Program-made: the position numbers and the translations under genes
Notes under the pieces: generated by a model
What the model saw: the letters and a program-made list of their open reading frames with translations, nothing else
Told to the model about the DNA's origin: nothing
The model's database searches: none
Source of the DNA: JAZLGI01 sp045616225
GTDB lineage: Bacteria; Spirochaetota; Spirochaetia; Sphaerochaetales; Sphaerochaetaceae
Assembly: GCA_045616225.1 (NCBI GenBank)
Contig: JAZLGI010000048.1
Span: forward strand, 1-42,130
Direction: 5' to 3'
DNA: 42,130 nt
In this document: in pieces, positions 7,842 through 15,701 of the stretch
How positions within the stretch are numbered: the first letter of the stretch is position 1
Layout of the letters: each line of letters opens with the position of its first letter

Positions 7842-8876
7842 ATGAAAAAAGCTTTATATTCTATTCTTATCGTTCTTTTGGCAATCACTCTCTGTGTTTC
7901 ATGCTCCAAGAACAATTCTTCATCAGCTTCCACAGCTTCTGCTGTAGATTCATCATCTGCCAGTGCAGCTCAGGCAGACACAAAAACAGTTGCCATAGGT
8001 GCTGTTGTAATTGTCCGTGATGACATACCTACAGACGAAGTATATTCAATAGTTTCAACTATTTTTGATAATGCAGATGCTATTACAGCCCAGCATGCAA
8101 AGGGTGCAGAATTAAGTCTTGATTTTGCATCATCTGTAACAGCAGTTCCTTATCATCCTGGTGCAGCAAAGTATTTTGAAGAAAAGGGATACAAAGTAGC
8201 TTCTGTTAAGAGCGGAGCCGGCATTGGAAAAGAAACAGCTCTTTCATTTGGAACAGGTGGAGATACAGGAACATATTACGGATTTGGAAGTGTTCTTGCA
8301 GGATATATTACAAACAACACAAAGTATTCCGTAACAGCAGTCACTTCAGGCGGATCAAAAGCAAATATAGAAGATGTAGATTCCGGTGATGTACAGCTTG
8401 GATTTGTACAATCAGATGTAATGAGCTATGCATACAACGGAGAAAGATTATTTGATTCTCCTGTAGAGGGTTTCTCAGTTGTTGCCGCTCTGTACATGGA
8501 ACAGGTACAGATTGTTACAACAGATCCTTCAATTACTTCAGTTGCAGACCTTAAGGGCAAGACAGTTTCAATTGGAGCAATTGGTTCTGGTGTTTACTTT
8601 AACGCAATTGATGCTCTTACAGCATACGGAATGACAGAAAAAGACATAAAGGCTGTATATCAGAGCTTTGGAGACAGTGCAGATTCATTAAAAGACGGAA
8701 AAATAGATGCTGCATTTGTAGTTGCAGGAGCTCCTACAACAGCCATTACAGATTTAGCAACAGCAAAAACTGTTTATCTTGTTAATATAGATGATGCTCA
8801 TGCAGACAATCTTATAGCCGGTTGTCCGTTCTATAGCAAATATGTTATCAAAGCCGGAACATACGGTTCAAAGTAA
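7842..8876 (+). CDS. TAXI-family TRAP transporter solute-binding lipoprotein, circularly permuted
   Basis: This is the extracytoplasmic substrate-binding subunit of a TRAP transporter. Residues 1-21 are a lipoprotein signal peptide, with Cys21 after LCVS as the probable lipidation site and a Ser/Ala-rich linker to about 46. Residues 131-344 are the usual N-terminal and middle parts of a TAXI protein: LSFGTGGDTGTYYG (134-147), TSGGSKANI, GFVQSDV, VQIVTTD, SVADLKGKTVSIGAIGSG and PFYSKYVIKAGTYG at the very end. In ordinary TAXI proteins that last motif is followed by a TVAVGA-type segment ending in HPGAAKYF. Here that segment sits at residues 47-117 (TKTVAIGAVVIVRDD to HPGAAKYFEEKG), before the N-terminal part, and is not repeated at the end. 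A ribosome binding site (GAGG) lies 7 bases before the ATG. The ligand is unknown; some characterised TAXI proteins bind glutamate/glutamine. Confidence 0.93.
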   Translation: MKKALYSILIVLLAITLCVSCSKNNSSSASTASAVDSSSASAAQADTKTVAIGAVVIVRDDIPTDEVYSIVSTIFDNADAITAQHAKGAELSLDFASSVTAVPYHPGAAKYFEEKGYKVASVKSGAGIGKETALSFGTGGDTGTYYGFGSVLAGYITNNTKYSVTAVTSGGSKANIEDVDSGDVQLGFVQSDVMSYAYNGERLFDSPVEGFSVVAALYMEQVQIVTTDPSITSVADLKGKTVSIGAIGSGVYFNAIDALTAYGMTEKDIKAVYQSFGDSADSLKDGKIDAAFVVAGAPTTAITDLATAKTVYLVNIDDAHADNLIAGCPFYSKYVIKAGTYGSK

Positions 8877-8901
8877 GAAAAATCTAATTTAACAAACAAT
8901 T

Positions 8902-8934
8902 AATAGGTTGGTAGCTTTAAGTTGCCAACCTATT
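8902..8934 (+). promoter_or_regulatory. Intercistronic stem-loop between TAXI binding protein and permease
   Basis: AATAGGTTGG (8902-8911) pairs perfectly with CCAACCTATT (8925-8934). Five further pairs including wobbles can extend the stem to a 3-base loop. It is not followed by a real T-run. It probably protects the binding-protein mRNA or lowers permease expression, as intercistronic hairpins do in other binding-protein operons. Confidence 0.65.
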
Positions 8935-8951
8935 TGTTGCGAGGAGGACAT

Positions 8952-10940
8952 ATGTCAGAAAAGACAATGGAAAAAGACCTGACTGCAAATGAAATCATGC
9001 GAAAGTATGATAAAGAGTCTGCAACAAGAATCTGGACAGGAATTCCTAAAATAATAGTAGATTCAATAACGGCTGTTTTTTCACTGTTTTGTATTTGGTC
9101 AACTTTATTTTCAACAGCAGATATTCCGGTTAGACTTACCGCATTCTTGGGATTCTCTGTCATCATGGGATACTTGACATATCCTATTTCAAAAACAAAG
9201 GTCCAAGCAAACAAATTACCAATCTATGACTGGATAATTATGATTTTGGGCTCTGCTTGTTTCTTCTTTTACTGCCTTAATTACAACAGACTTGTAATGG
9301 TTATTACATCTGCAAGTAAGATTAACCCTACTTCAAAGTCAGCAGTACCCGGCGCAGTATTCTACATAGCAATTGCCGTGTTTGCAATTTTAAGTCTTGC
9401 AGAGCTTTGCAGAAGATGTGTAGGACTTCCTATTTTATGTGTTGTAGGACTGCTTTTGATTTACACCTTTGCAAGCGGACAAAATCTTTCAAGAGTCGTA
9501 TACACAATGTTCTACGGTACAAGTGGCATTATGTCCACCCCGCTTCAGGTTTGTTCAAAATTTATAGCAATTTTCATTATTTTTGGAGCATTCCTTGAAA
9601 GAACAGGAGTTGCAAATTTCTTCATAAATCTTGCAAATTCATTAGTTGGCTGGGCTTCCGGCGGTCCTGCAAAAGTTGCTGTTATTTCATCTGCACTTTG
9701 CGGAATGGTTTCCGGTTCCAGTGTAGGAAACACAGTAACCACAGGTTCTGTAACAATTCCAATGATGAAAGAAACCGGGTACAAACCTGAATTTGCTGCA
9801 GCTGTAGAAGCCAGTGCCTCAACAGGAGGACAGATTATGCCTCCTATTATGGGTGCTGCGGCTTTCCTTATGGCAGAATACATGGGTGAAAGTTATGGTC
9901 AGGTTGCTCTTTGGGCAGTACTTCCGGCAGTTCTTTATTTTGCAGGTATCTTTATTTCTGTTCATCTTGAAGCCAAAAAACTAGGTCTCAAAGGAGAAGA
10001 CAGAAACTCACTTCCAAAATTCAGAAATCTCATTAAAAGCATCTATCTTCTGCTTCCTCTTATTCTTTTGATTTGGCTCGTTGCAGGAAATATCCGTTCA
10101 TTGGCATATTCTGCCTCCATTGCAATTGTCGTTACAATTCTGGTTGCGCTCCCTGATACAATCAAAACGGAGAAAAAGGTTAAACCTATTGCAAAAAAAA
10201 CAGGAGAGATGATTTTTAATTCTCTTTCTGCCGGTGGAAAAAGCTGCGTTACAATCATAGTAGCCTGTTCAATGGCAGGAATGGTTGCAGGATGCATTAC
10301 CGTTACAGGACTTGCTTCAAGAATAATTGGCGGTGTTGTAAACCTCAGCAAAGCTGTTCCAAACCCAACACTTGGCTTACTTTTAGCAATGTTTATGACA
10401 ATGCTTTGCTGTATTGTTTTGGGAATGGGCGTTCCTACTACTGCAAACTATTGTATTATGGCCTCCACCTGTGCACCAATTCTCATACAGCTTGGAATAC
10501 CTCGTGTAGCAGCACATTTCTTTGTCTTCTACTTTGGTATTGTTGCGGATATTACTCCTCCGGTTGCTCTGGCAGCCTATGCAGGTTCTGCAATTGCAAA
10601 GTCAGACCCAATGAAAACAGGACTCACGGCAACTAAACTTGCTATTGCTGCTTTCATTGTTCCTTATATGTTCTGCCTTAACCCTGCCATGATTCTTATG
10701 AATGAAGGTTTTATACACTCGGTTGAACTTATTATTACATCCCTGATAGGTTTGTTTGGAGTTTCTCTGGCTTTGGAAGGCTATCTTCTAAAACCTCTTC
10801 ATTGGTCACTTAGAGTATTATCTGCAGTAAGTGGTCTTTTACTTATTTATGCAGGTCTCGTGACAGATATCATTGGAATCTGCGGAATTGCAATTGTATT
10901 TGCCTACTGTTTTATAGCAAAGAAAAAAGCTACTTGCTGA
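8952..10940 (+). CDS. TRAP transporter fused permease (small + large membrane subunits)
   Basis: This membrane protein imports the solute captured by the TAXI protein, using an ion gradient. It fuses the 4-helix DctQ-like subunit to the about 12-helix DctM-like subunit, as is usual for TAXI systems. Of 662 residues, most lie in hydrophobic segments. The conserved DctM block is visible as SGSSVGNTVTTGSVTIPMM and EASASTGGQIMPPIMGAAAF (middle of the protein), with a second repeat around GMGVPTTANYCIMA and FYFGIVADITPPVALAA. I chose the ATG at 8952 because GAGGAGG ends 4 bases before it; an upstream in-frame TTG at 8922 lies inside the intercistronic hairpin. The gene is 75 bases downstream of the binding-protein gene and ends at a strong terminator. 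Confidence 0.94.
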   Translation: MSEKTMEKDLTANEIMRKYDKESATRIWTGIPKIIVDSITAVFSLFCIWSTLFSTADIPVRLTAFLGFSVIMGYLTYPISKTKVQANKLPIYDWIIMILGSACFFFYCLNYNRLVMVITSASKINPTSKSAVPGAVFYIAIAVFAILSLAELCRRCVGLPILCVVGLLLIYTFASGQNLSRVVYTMFYGTSGIMSTPLQVCSKFIAIFIIFGAFLERTGVANFFINLANSLVGWASGGPAKVAVISSALCGMVSGSSVGNTVTTGSVTIPMMKETGYKPEFAAAVEASASTGGQIMPPIMGAAAFLMAEYMGESYGQVALWAVLPAVLYFAGIFISVHLEAKKLGLKGEDRNSLPKFRNLIKSIYLLLPLILLIWLVAGNIRSLAYSASIAIVVTILVALPDTIKTEKKVKPIAKKTGEMIFNSLSAGGKSCVTIIVACSMAGMVAGCITVTGLASRIIGGVVNLSKAVPNPTLGLLLAMFMTMLCCIVLGMGVPTTANYCIMASTCAPILIQLGIPRVAAHFFVFYFGIVADITPPVALAAYAGSAIAKSDPMKTGLTATKLAIAAFIVPYMFCLNPAMILMNEGFIHSVELIITSLIGLFGVSLALEGYLLKPLHWSLRVLSAVSGLLLIYAGLVTDIIGICGIAIVFAYCFIAKKKATC

Positions 10941-10955
10941 AAAAAACAATAAATC

Positions 10956-10990
10956 AGAGCCGGATCTTTTTGTTCCGGCTCTTTATTTTC
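10956..10990. terminator. Bidirectional rho-independent terminator
   Basis: AGAGCCGGA (10956-10964) pairs with TCCGGCTCT (10974-10982). T-rich sequence follows on the plus strand (TTTATTTTC), and on the minus strand an A-rich block gives TTTATTGTTTTTT. It sits between the convergent permease and DUF1893 genes and can serve both. Confidence 0.85.
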
Positions 10991-11384
10991 TTCCGGCACG
11001 TTTTGACAACATCTCATATGCTTCTTCATCTGAAATTTCTTCTGTAAGTATGTCTTCTGTTATACAAAGAATCTTGTCTACAATTTTACTGTAATGGTAT
11101 TCAACACCTTTTTTTTCAAAATATGATGCAGCAAGAGAACTCATAATATCTGAATTAATTCTTGCAATACCAAGCCTATATGTAAGAACAGCAGCAGCCT
11201 TTCCGTCAATAGCATCATGAACAGAAAGAAGATTCCTATCTTCTACAGGATTATGCTTTAACCAATCCTCAAACTCAAACAAAGGATTAAGCCAATGTCG
11301 TCTGCTTGAGAAAATCAGCTTATTGTCATAATAAACTTCAAGAGAATTTAACCTTTTTAAACGTCTTAGATACTTTTCCCTCAT
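10983..11384 (-). CDS. DUF1893 domain protein
   Basis: A 133-residue protein with the DUF1893 pattern: a short beta-strand lead (SLEVYYDNKLIFSSR), a helix with LFEFEDWLK, then the core DAIDGKAAAVLTYRLGI (about 57-73) and ARINSDIMSSLAASYFEKKGVEYHYSKIVDKIL. The domain is of unknown function with a deaminase-like fold; I cannot assign a reaction. The start overlaps the upstream kinase-like gene by ATGA, so the two are coupled and may act in the same process. It ends within the shared terminator. Confidence 0.8.
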   Translation of the reverse strand: MREKYLRRLKRLNSLEVYYDNKLIFSSRRHWLNPLFEFEDWLKHNPVEDRNLLSVHDAIDGKAAAVLTYRLGIARINSDIMSSLAASYFEKKGVEYHYSKIVDKILCITEDILTEEISDEEAYEMLSKRAGRK

Positions 11385-12043
11385 TTATCAGGCATGATGC
11401 TTTTCTTATGATAGCTTTCAAGGAAACTTACTATAACATCTACAGCACCATCTACGCCAACAGAACTTGTACTTACACAAAGGTCATAGTGTTTAGCATC
11501 TCCCCAAACCTCATGTGTATAATACTCGTAGAATTTAGCACGATTCTTGTCTGTTGTAATTATAAGCTTTTCTACCTGTTCTCTTGATAATTGAGAATTC
11601 TCTGCCAAAGACAGTTTTCTTTCTATTCTGTCATTGATATCTGCATAAACAAAGATATTAATGCTTTCTCTGTCTCTTAGAATATAGTCACTACCCCTGC
11701 CTACTATGACACAAGGTCCCTTATCTGCAAGTTCATGAATTACCTTTGACTGCTCAAAGAAAACCTGATCATTAACAGAAAGATGATAAAACTGAGAAAA
11801 CATAACATCCCCAGTTGTACCCAATGAAGCTCCAGCAAAGAAAGAACTTGATCCTGTTCCTAAAAAAACAGGTCTTTTTTCATCTACTTTCTGAAGATAA
11901 CTCTCCGCAAAACGACTGTTTTCTGCAGTGAGAGAAAGAATTTCCTTATCATAGAGAGGAATACCAAGTCTTTTGGCAAGTCTGCTTCCAACTTCATGTC
12001 CTCCGCTTCCAAATTGTCTTCCTATGGTTATTACTTTTTCCAT
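11381..12043 (-). CDS. Cytidylate-kinase-like P-loop protein
   Basis: A 220-residue protein of the cytidylate-kinase-like family. The P-loop region at the N-terminus reads VITIGRQFGSGGHEVG (about 4-19) instead of a classical GxxGSGKS; this form is typical of the family and differs from true Cmk. SRLAKRLGIPLYDKEIL and CVIVGRGSDYILRD follow. The family is widespread in Firmicutes and spirochaetes and its substrate is not established, so I avoid the symbol cmk. GGAGG lies just before the ATG. It follows galE by 12 bases and overlaps the DUF1893 gene. Confidence 0.8.
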   Translation of the reverse strand: MEKVITIGRQFGSGGHEVGSRLAKRLGIPLYDKEILSLTAENSRFAESYLQKVDEKRPVFLGTGSSSFFAGASLGTTGDVMFSQFYHLSVNDQVFFEQSKVIHELADKGPCVIVGRGSDYILRDRESINIFVYADINDRIERKLSLAENSQLSREQVEKLIITTDKNRAKFYEYYTHEVWGDAKHYDLCVSTSSVGVDGAVDVIVSFLESYHKKSIMPDK

Positions 12044-12055
12044 TTTATACCTCCA

Positions 12056-13072
12056 TCAGCAAGAAAACCCATTGGGATTCTTTTTTTGCCAATTCCAGGC
12101 AGATGAACACATATCATCCAACCCATATTCTGTTTCAAAACCAAGAACTTCTTTTGCCTTCTTGGTATCACTGTATACGGTTGCAAGATCTCCGGCCCTT
12201 CTTGGTCCAATTTTATAAGGAACAGCATGGCCACAAGCCTTTTCAAAAGCATGCACTATATCAAGAACGCTTGAACCCTTTCCAGTTCCAATATTAAATG
12301 CTTCACAACCGCTGTGCTTTACAGCATAGTCAACTGCAAGAACATGAGCCCTTGCAAGGTCTACCACATGAAGATAATCCCTGACTCCTGTCCCGTCCGG
12401 AGTATCATAGTCATCTCCAAACACTGTGAGAAATTCACGTTTTCCAATAGCAACCTGGCTCACGTAAGGCATGAGATTATTTGGAATTCCCTGCGGATCC
12501 TCTCCTATAAGACCGCTTTTGTGAGCTCCGACAGGATTAAAATATCTTAGAAGGACCACAGACAATTCAGGATTTGCAACGGCAAAACAACGGAACATCT
12601 GTTCTTGCATATATTTTGTCCAACCGTAAGGATTTGAACAATCTCCAGTCTTGGCATTTTCATCCAGAGGAACAGTATTGTCAGAAGAATAAACTGTAGC
12701 ACTTGAAGAAAAGACAATATTATTTACCTTGTATTTTCCCATTGTCTTAACAAGGGCAAATGTACTGTCCAAATTATTTGTAAAATATTCAAGAGGTTTA
12801 TATACACTTTCACCAACAGCTTTTAAGCCTGCAAAATGGATAACACAATCTATTTTATGAGAAGAGAAAATTTCATCCAAAGCTTTCTCATCACAAACAT
12901 CTGCTTTGTAAAACAGAGGCTTGATTCCTGTTATTTCCTTAATCCTGTTTAAAGACTCTTCATGGCTGTTTGCAAGATTATCTACAACAATTACTTCATA
13001 ACCTTTGTTTATTAATTCCACACAGGCATGAGACCCTATGTATCCTGCTCCTCCTGTAACAAGAATAGTCAT
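12056..13072 (-). CDS. galE: UDP-glucose 4-epimerase
   Basis: It interconverts UDP-glucose and UDP-galactose for sugar use and envelope polysaccharide. The 338 residues match the family. The NAD-binding GGAGYIGSH is at 7-15, DNLANS at 31-36, the catalytic serine region SSSATVY at 122-128, and the YxxxK pair is Tyr149/Lys153. LRYFNPVGAHKSG and NIGTGKGSSVLD are the usual substrate-binding blocks. The start overlaps the pncA stop as ATGA, and the kinase-like gene follows closely, so it is the second gene of a four-gene operon. No other Leloir genes are present here. Confidence 0.95.
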   Translation of the reverse strand: MTILVTGGAGYIGSHACVELINKGYEVIVVDNLANSHEESLNRIKEITGIKPLFYKADVCDEKALDEIFSSHKIDCVIHFAGLKAVGESVYKPLEYFTNNLDSTFALVKTMGKYKVNNIVFSSSATVYSSDNTVPLDENAKTGDCSNPYGWTKYMQEQMFRCFAVANPELSVVLLRYFNPVGAHKSGLIGEDPQGIPNNLMPYVSQVAIGKREFLTVFGDDYDTPDGTGVRDYLHVVDLARAHVLAVDYAVKHSGCEAFNIGTGKGSSVLDIVHAFEKACGHAVPYKIGPRRAGDLATVYSDTKKAKEVLGFETEYGLDDMCSSAWNWQKKNPNGFSC

Positions 13073-13602
13073 TTTTTACCTCCGACAATATTTATGTGCA
13101 AAGCCTTAAGTGAATTAAAAGTTCTTTCCTTAACACTTTCTTCTACATCTTCTGTTAAAGAGCTGTCCACTATAACCTGTGCTTCACTGCAAGCAGCCTT
13201 GGCTAAAACAGCATTGCTGGCAACGCAAATACTGCAAACAAGTCCACACAATTCTATTTTTTGGTAGTTTTGTTTTCTTAAGTACTCTGCCAATTCCATG
13301 CTGCCGAATGTTTGTTTCTCAAAAACCAAACCTTTGTTTTTGAAATTAGCAACAGAATCATCCAGCTGCCATCCCCAAGAATCTTTTACACAGTGCAACA
13401 CCGGAAGATTTTTCCCTTCTGTTTTTGAAAAATATGTATCTTCATAGTGAGTATCCATAGTAAAAATCAAGTCTTCACCTTCATCAAGTGCTTTCTCAAT
13501 TCTCTTTTTTATGGGAATCCTCAACAAAGCTGCCTTTTCAAATCCCAGTTTTCCTGAAATAAAATCGTTCTGGAAATCTACTACCACAAGAACACTTTTC
13601 AT
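13069..13602 (-). CDS. pncA: Nicotinamidase / isochorismatase-family amidohydrolase
   Basis: It probably hydrolyses nicotinamide to nicotinate in NAD salvage. The 177 residues contain the catalytic triad in family positions: Asp9 (VDFQNDF), Lys96 (EKQTFGS) and Cys126 (CSICVASNA). Metal-binding Asp50, His52 (MDTHYED) and His70 (VLHCVK) are present. The cysteine motif lacks the usual TDxCV aspartate, having CSICV, so a related amide substrate is possible. It is the first gene of the operon pncA-galE-kinase-like-DUF1893. A TATAAT (13641-13636, minus strand) lies about 35 bases upstream. A GGGAGAG lies unusually far (about 15 bases) before the ATG. Confidence 0.82.
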   Translation of the reverse strand: MKSVLVVVDFQNDFISGKLGFEKAALLRIPIKKRIEKALDEGEDLIFTMDTHYEDTYFSKTEGKNLPVLHCVKDSWGWQLDDSVANFKNKGLVFEKQTFGSMELAEYLRKQNYQKIELCGLVCSICVASNAVLAKAACSEAQVIVDSSLTEDVEESVKERTFNSLKALHINIVGGKK

Positions 13603-13627
13603 TATCTTTAATTCATCTCTCCCAAGA

Positions 13628-13655
13628 TTGCATAAATTATAAAATTAAGTATATC
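13628..13655 (+). promoter_or_regulatory. Candidate promoter of the alpha/beta hydrolase gene
   Basis: TTGCAT (13628-13633), 16 bases, TATATC (13650-13655). The ATG is 11 bases further, leaving room for a leader of only a few bases, and there is no ribosome binding site. Confidence 0.4.
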
Positions 13656-13666
13656 ATCAAATTATC

Positions 13667-14644
13667 ATGAGCGAATATAATTTGTCTAAAAAAACAGTCA
13701 GACTTCTCTCAATAAAAGACGGTCTGTCATTGAAAGACGTATCTAATGCTACTCAACAGGAAATAGACAGAATAAACAGCTCAGAAAATAAAAATCGTTA
13801 TCTGAAAAAACTCTATCAACCCCAGTTTTCAAAAGTAAACGAGAAAACTTTTATAATTCCATCTGTAGGTTCAAGTGCAATTACAGGCTATTTGTTTACC
13901 AAAAAAAACATATCAGAGCCTCATGCCTTGATTATTTTTTACCATGATGGCGGATGGATACTTGGAAATATGGATAAATGCAGGGCAATTTGCAGTAATA
14001 TTTGCGTTGATACCGGTGCTGCTGTATTGGCTGTAGATTATAGACTTGCCCCAAATTATAAATTTCCTATTCCTGTAGAAGATTGTTACAATGCTCTTAT
14101 TTGGGCAAGCCAAGGTGCAAGATACTGGAAAATAGATCCTCAGAAAGTATTTCTCATGGGTGATGGTGCAGGCGGAAATCTTGTTGCGGCTGTTTCAAGA
14201 CTTTCCAGAGACAGAAAAGGACCTTCAATTGCAGGTCAGATTCTTATTGAGCCTATTACAGACTGCAGGTTAAGAACAGAAAGTTTTATCAAATACAAAG
14301 ACAACCCAAGCATTTCTCCAAAAGATATAGTTTTTTGCATCCAGAACTACCAGAGAGAACCTAAAGATATACTGGATCCTTCTTTTTCTCCGCTTTTGGC
14401 AATAGATTTTTCAAGACTTCCGCAGACATTAATTATATCCCCTGAATATGACCCAATGAGAGATGATGCTGTTTATTATGAAAAATCACTTCGCTCTGCT
14501 GAAGTTCCTGCAAGATTACTCACAGTAAAACAACAAGTCCACGGATATTTTTCATATCCTAAAGCAGAAGGTTGGAACGAGACTGTAAAAGCTGTAAACA
14601 GTTTTCTTTTATCAAAACCGTTGGATACTATTTTTCTCAGTTGA
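13667..14644 (+). CDS. HSL-type alpha/beta hydrolase lacking the nucleophile serine
   Basis: A 325-residue protein of the hormone-sensitive-lipase/acetyl-esterase family. The oxyanion-hole motif is YHDGGWILG (92-100; the family has HGGGW), and AVDYRLAPNYKFP (122-134) is typical. The nucleophile elbow reads GDGAGGN (165-171) where active members have GDSAGGN: codon 14165-14167 is GGT (Gly167) rather than a serine codon such as AGT. The acid (EYDPMRDDA) and histidine (QVHGYFSYP) of the triad are kept. It is therefore either an inactive homologue, for instance a binding or regulatory protein, or a single-base change (AGT to GGT). No signal peptide is present, so it acts in the cytoplasm. It overlaps the convergent glycosidase-like gene by 8 bases. 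Confidence 0.85.
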   Translation: MSEYNLSKKTVRLLSIKDGLSLKDVSNATQQEIDRINSSENKNRYLKKLYQPQFSKVNEKTFIIPSVGSSAITGYLFTKKNISEPHALIIFYHDGGWILGNMDKCRAICSNICVDTGAAVLAVDYRLAPNYKFPIPVEDCYNALIWASQGARYWKIDPQKVFLMGDGAGGNLVAAVSRLSRDRKGPSIAGQILIEPITDCRLRTESFIKYKDNPSISPKDIVFCIQNYQREPKDILDPSFSPLLAIDFSRLPQTLIISPEYDPMRDDAVYYEKSLRSAEVPARLLTVKQQVHGYFSYPKAEGWNETVKAVNSFLLSKPLDTIFLS

Positions 14645-15701
14645 AAAAAGATGCTAATACTGTTCTGAGTCTTTCGTCCTTTGATTCTTGAATAACAGGA
14701 ACAGTTCCTAAGAAAAGACCTATAGATTCTTTTTCCTGTTTTTTTGAATTATGTCCCACTGAGCTGAAATAACAATACCAGTTTCTCTCTGCTTCACTGT
14801 AATGAACATCACAACTCATGATGTAAGTATCTGACCAACCGTAATCAGAAGTTGTTAACAAAGGTTTGTCTTTACATCTTTGCCAGTAAAGTCCATCTGT
14901 ACTTTTCAAAAGTAACAAATTACTGGATGTTTTCTTCTTTTTATCATCCCAAAAAGCAGAACACTGAAAAGCATAAAAAGAATTTTCAAGTTTTAAAACT
15001 TTTACATAACCACAGGCAAGATTTGAATAAAGATCATCCGGTTCTGATTCAATAAGTATCTTTGAGTATACCCCCAAAGAATAATGCCCTTTTATATCAT
15101 TGCTCTCTGCAAATGAAAAATATCTGGAAAACTTTTGAGATGTGTCAGGCATTTCAACAGAAGAAGCACCAAAATAAAGTCTGTAGGTATTACCCGTCTT
15201 TACCAACTGGGGATTGGAAACCCTTGGATTTGGCACATAATCCCCGGCAAACGGTACATCTTTTGCCTCTAAAAGAACTCTTGGCTTACTCCAAGTTATC
15301 AAATCTGTTGAAGAACGGAGTTCTATTCTGGAATTCTTATAACCTCTTGTAGGGTTGTTCTTTGATGCAAATAAACTTGTATCATGTTTCTCATACAAAA
15401 GATAATAATTCTCTTTTTCCCTGTAAATAAAAGGAAACTGCCCTTTTACCTCAACCATTTTTCTTGGTTTCCAGGCAATGCCACTATCAGAAATGAAATG
15501 ATGAATACCAATCCAGGAATGAAAGAACATATGCCATTTTCCGTCACAAGATTCAGACGGCAAAAGAACTTGAGGATTTGAAAAACTTGTTGCGTAATCT
15601 TCAGAATTAATTACAGGTTCATCATTAAAAGGAAACCAAGAGCAATCTTCCAGAATTTTAAACTTATCTTCACTCTGTTTGTTCGTCATCATCTTCACCA
15701 T
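14637..15701 (-). CDS. Beta-propeller glycosidase-like protein (GH43/GH32-related)
   Basis: A 354-residue protein resembling five-bladed beta-propeller glycoside hydrolases: repeated blocks of a polar turn followed by aromatic strands, such as KWHMFFHSWIG, FPFIYREKENYYLLYEKH, SSTDLITWSKP, NTYRLYFGASS, KSTDGLYWQRC and RNWYCYFSSVG. The two S-x-D-x-x-W repeats are typical of this superfamily. I cannot assign a family number, substrate or catalytic residues. There is no signal peptide, so it is likely cytoplasmic and would act on imported oligosaccharides or sugar phosphates. The first ATG (15701) lies 32 bases inside lspA; ATGs at 15692 and 15689 are alternatives. It ends the aspS-side operon. 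Confidence 0.7.
   Translation of the reverse strand: MVKMMTNKQSEDKFKILEDCSWFPFNDEPVINSEDYATSFSNPQVLLPSESCDGKWHMFFHSWIGIHHFISDSGIAWKPRKMVEVKGQFPFIYREKENYYLLYEKHDTSLFASKNNPTRGYKNSRIELRSSTDLITWSKPRVLLEAKDVPFAGDYVPNPRVSNPQLVKTGNTYRLYFGASSVEMPDTSQKFSRYFSFAESNDIKGHYSLGVYSKILIESEPDDLYSNLACGYVKVLKLENSFYAFQCSAFWDDKKKKTSSNLLLLKSTDGLYWQRCKDKPLLTTSDYGWSDTYIMSCDVHYSEAERNWYCYFSSVGHNSKKQEKESIGLFLGTVPVIQESKDERLRTVLASFFN

Noticed and set aside
8922..8951. TTG-start extension of the TRAP permease
   Set aside because: It lies in the arm of the intercistronic hairpin; ATG 8952 has GAGGAGG directly upstream.
12031..12252. 73-codon frame inside galE and similar long antisense frames (for example 2491-2916, 30156-30584, 26780-27214, 24622-25125)
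   Set aside because: They lie within well-supported genes in other frames, with no domains; they reflect codon bias of the true strand.
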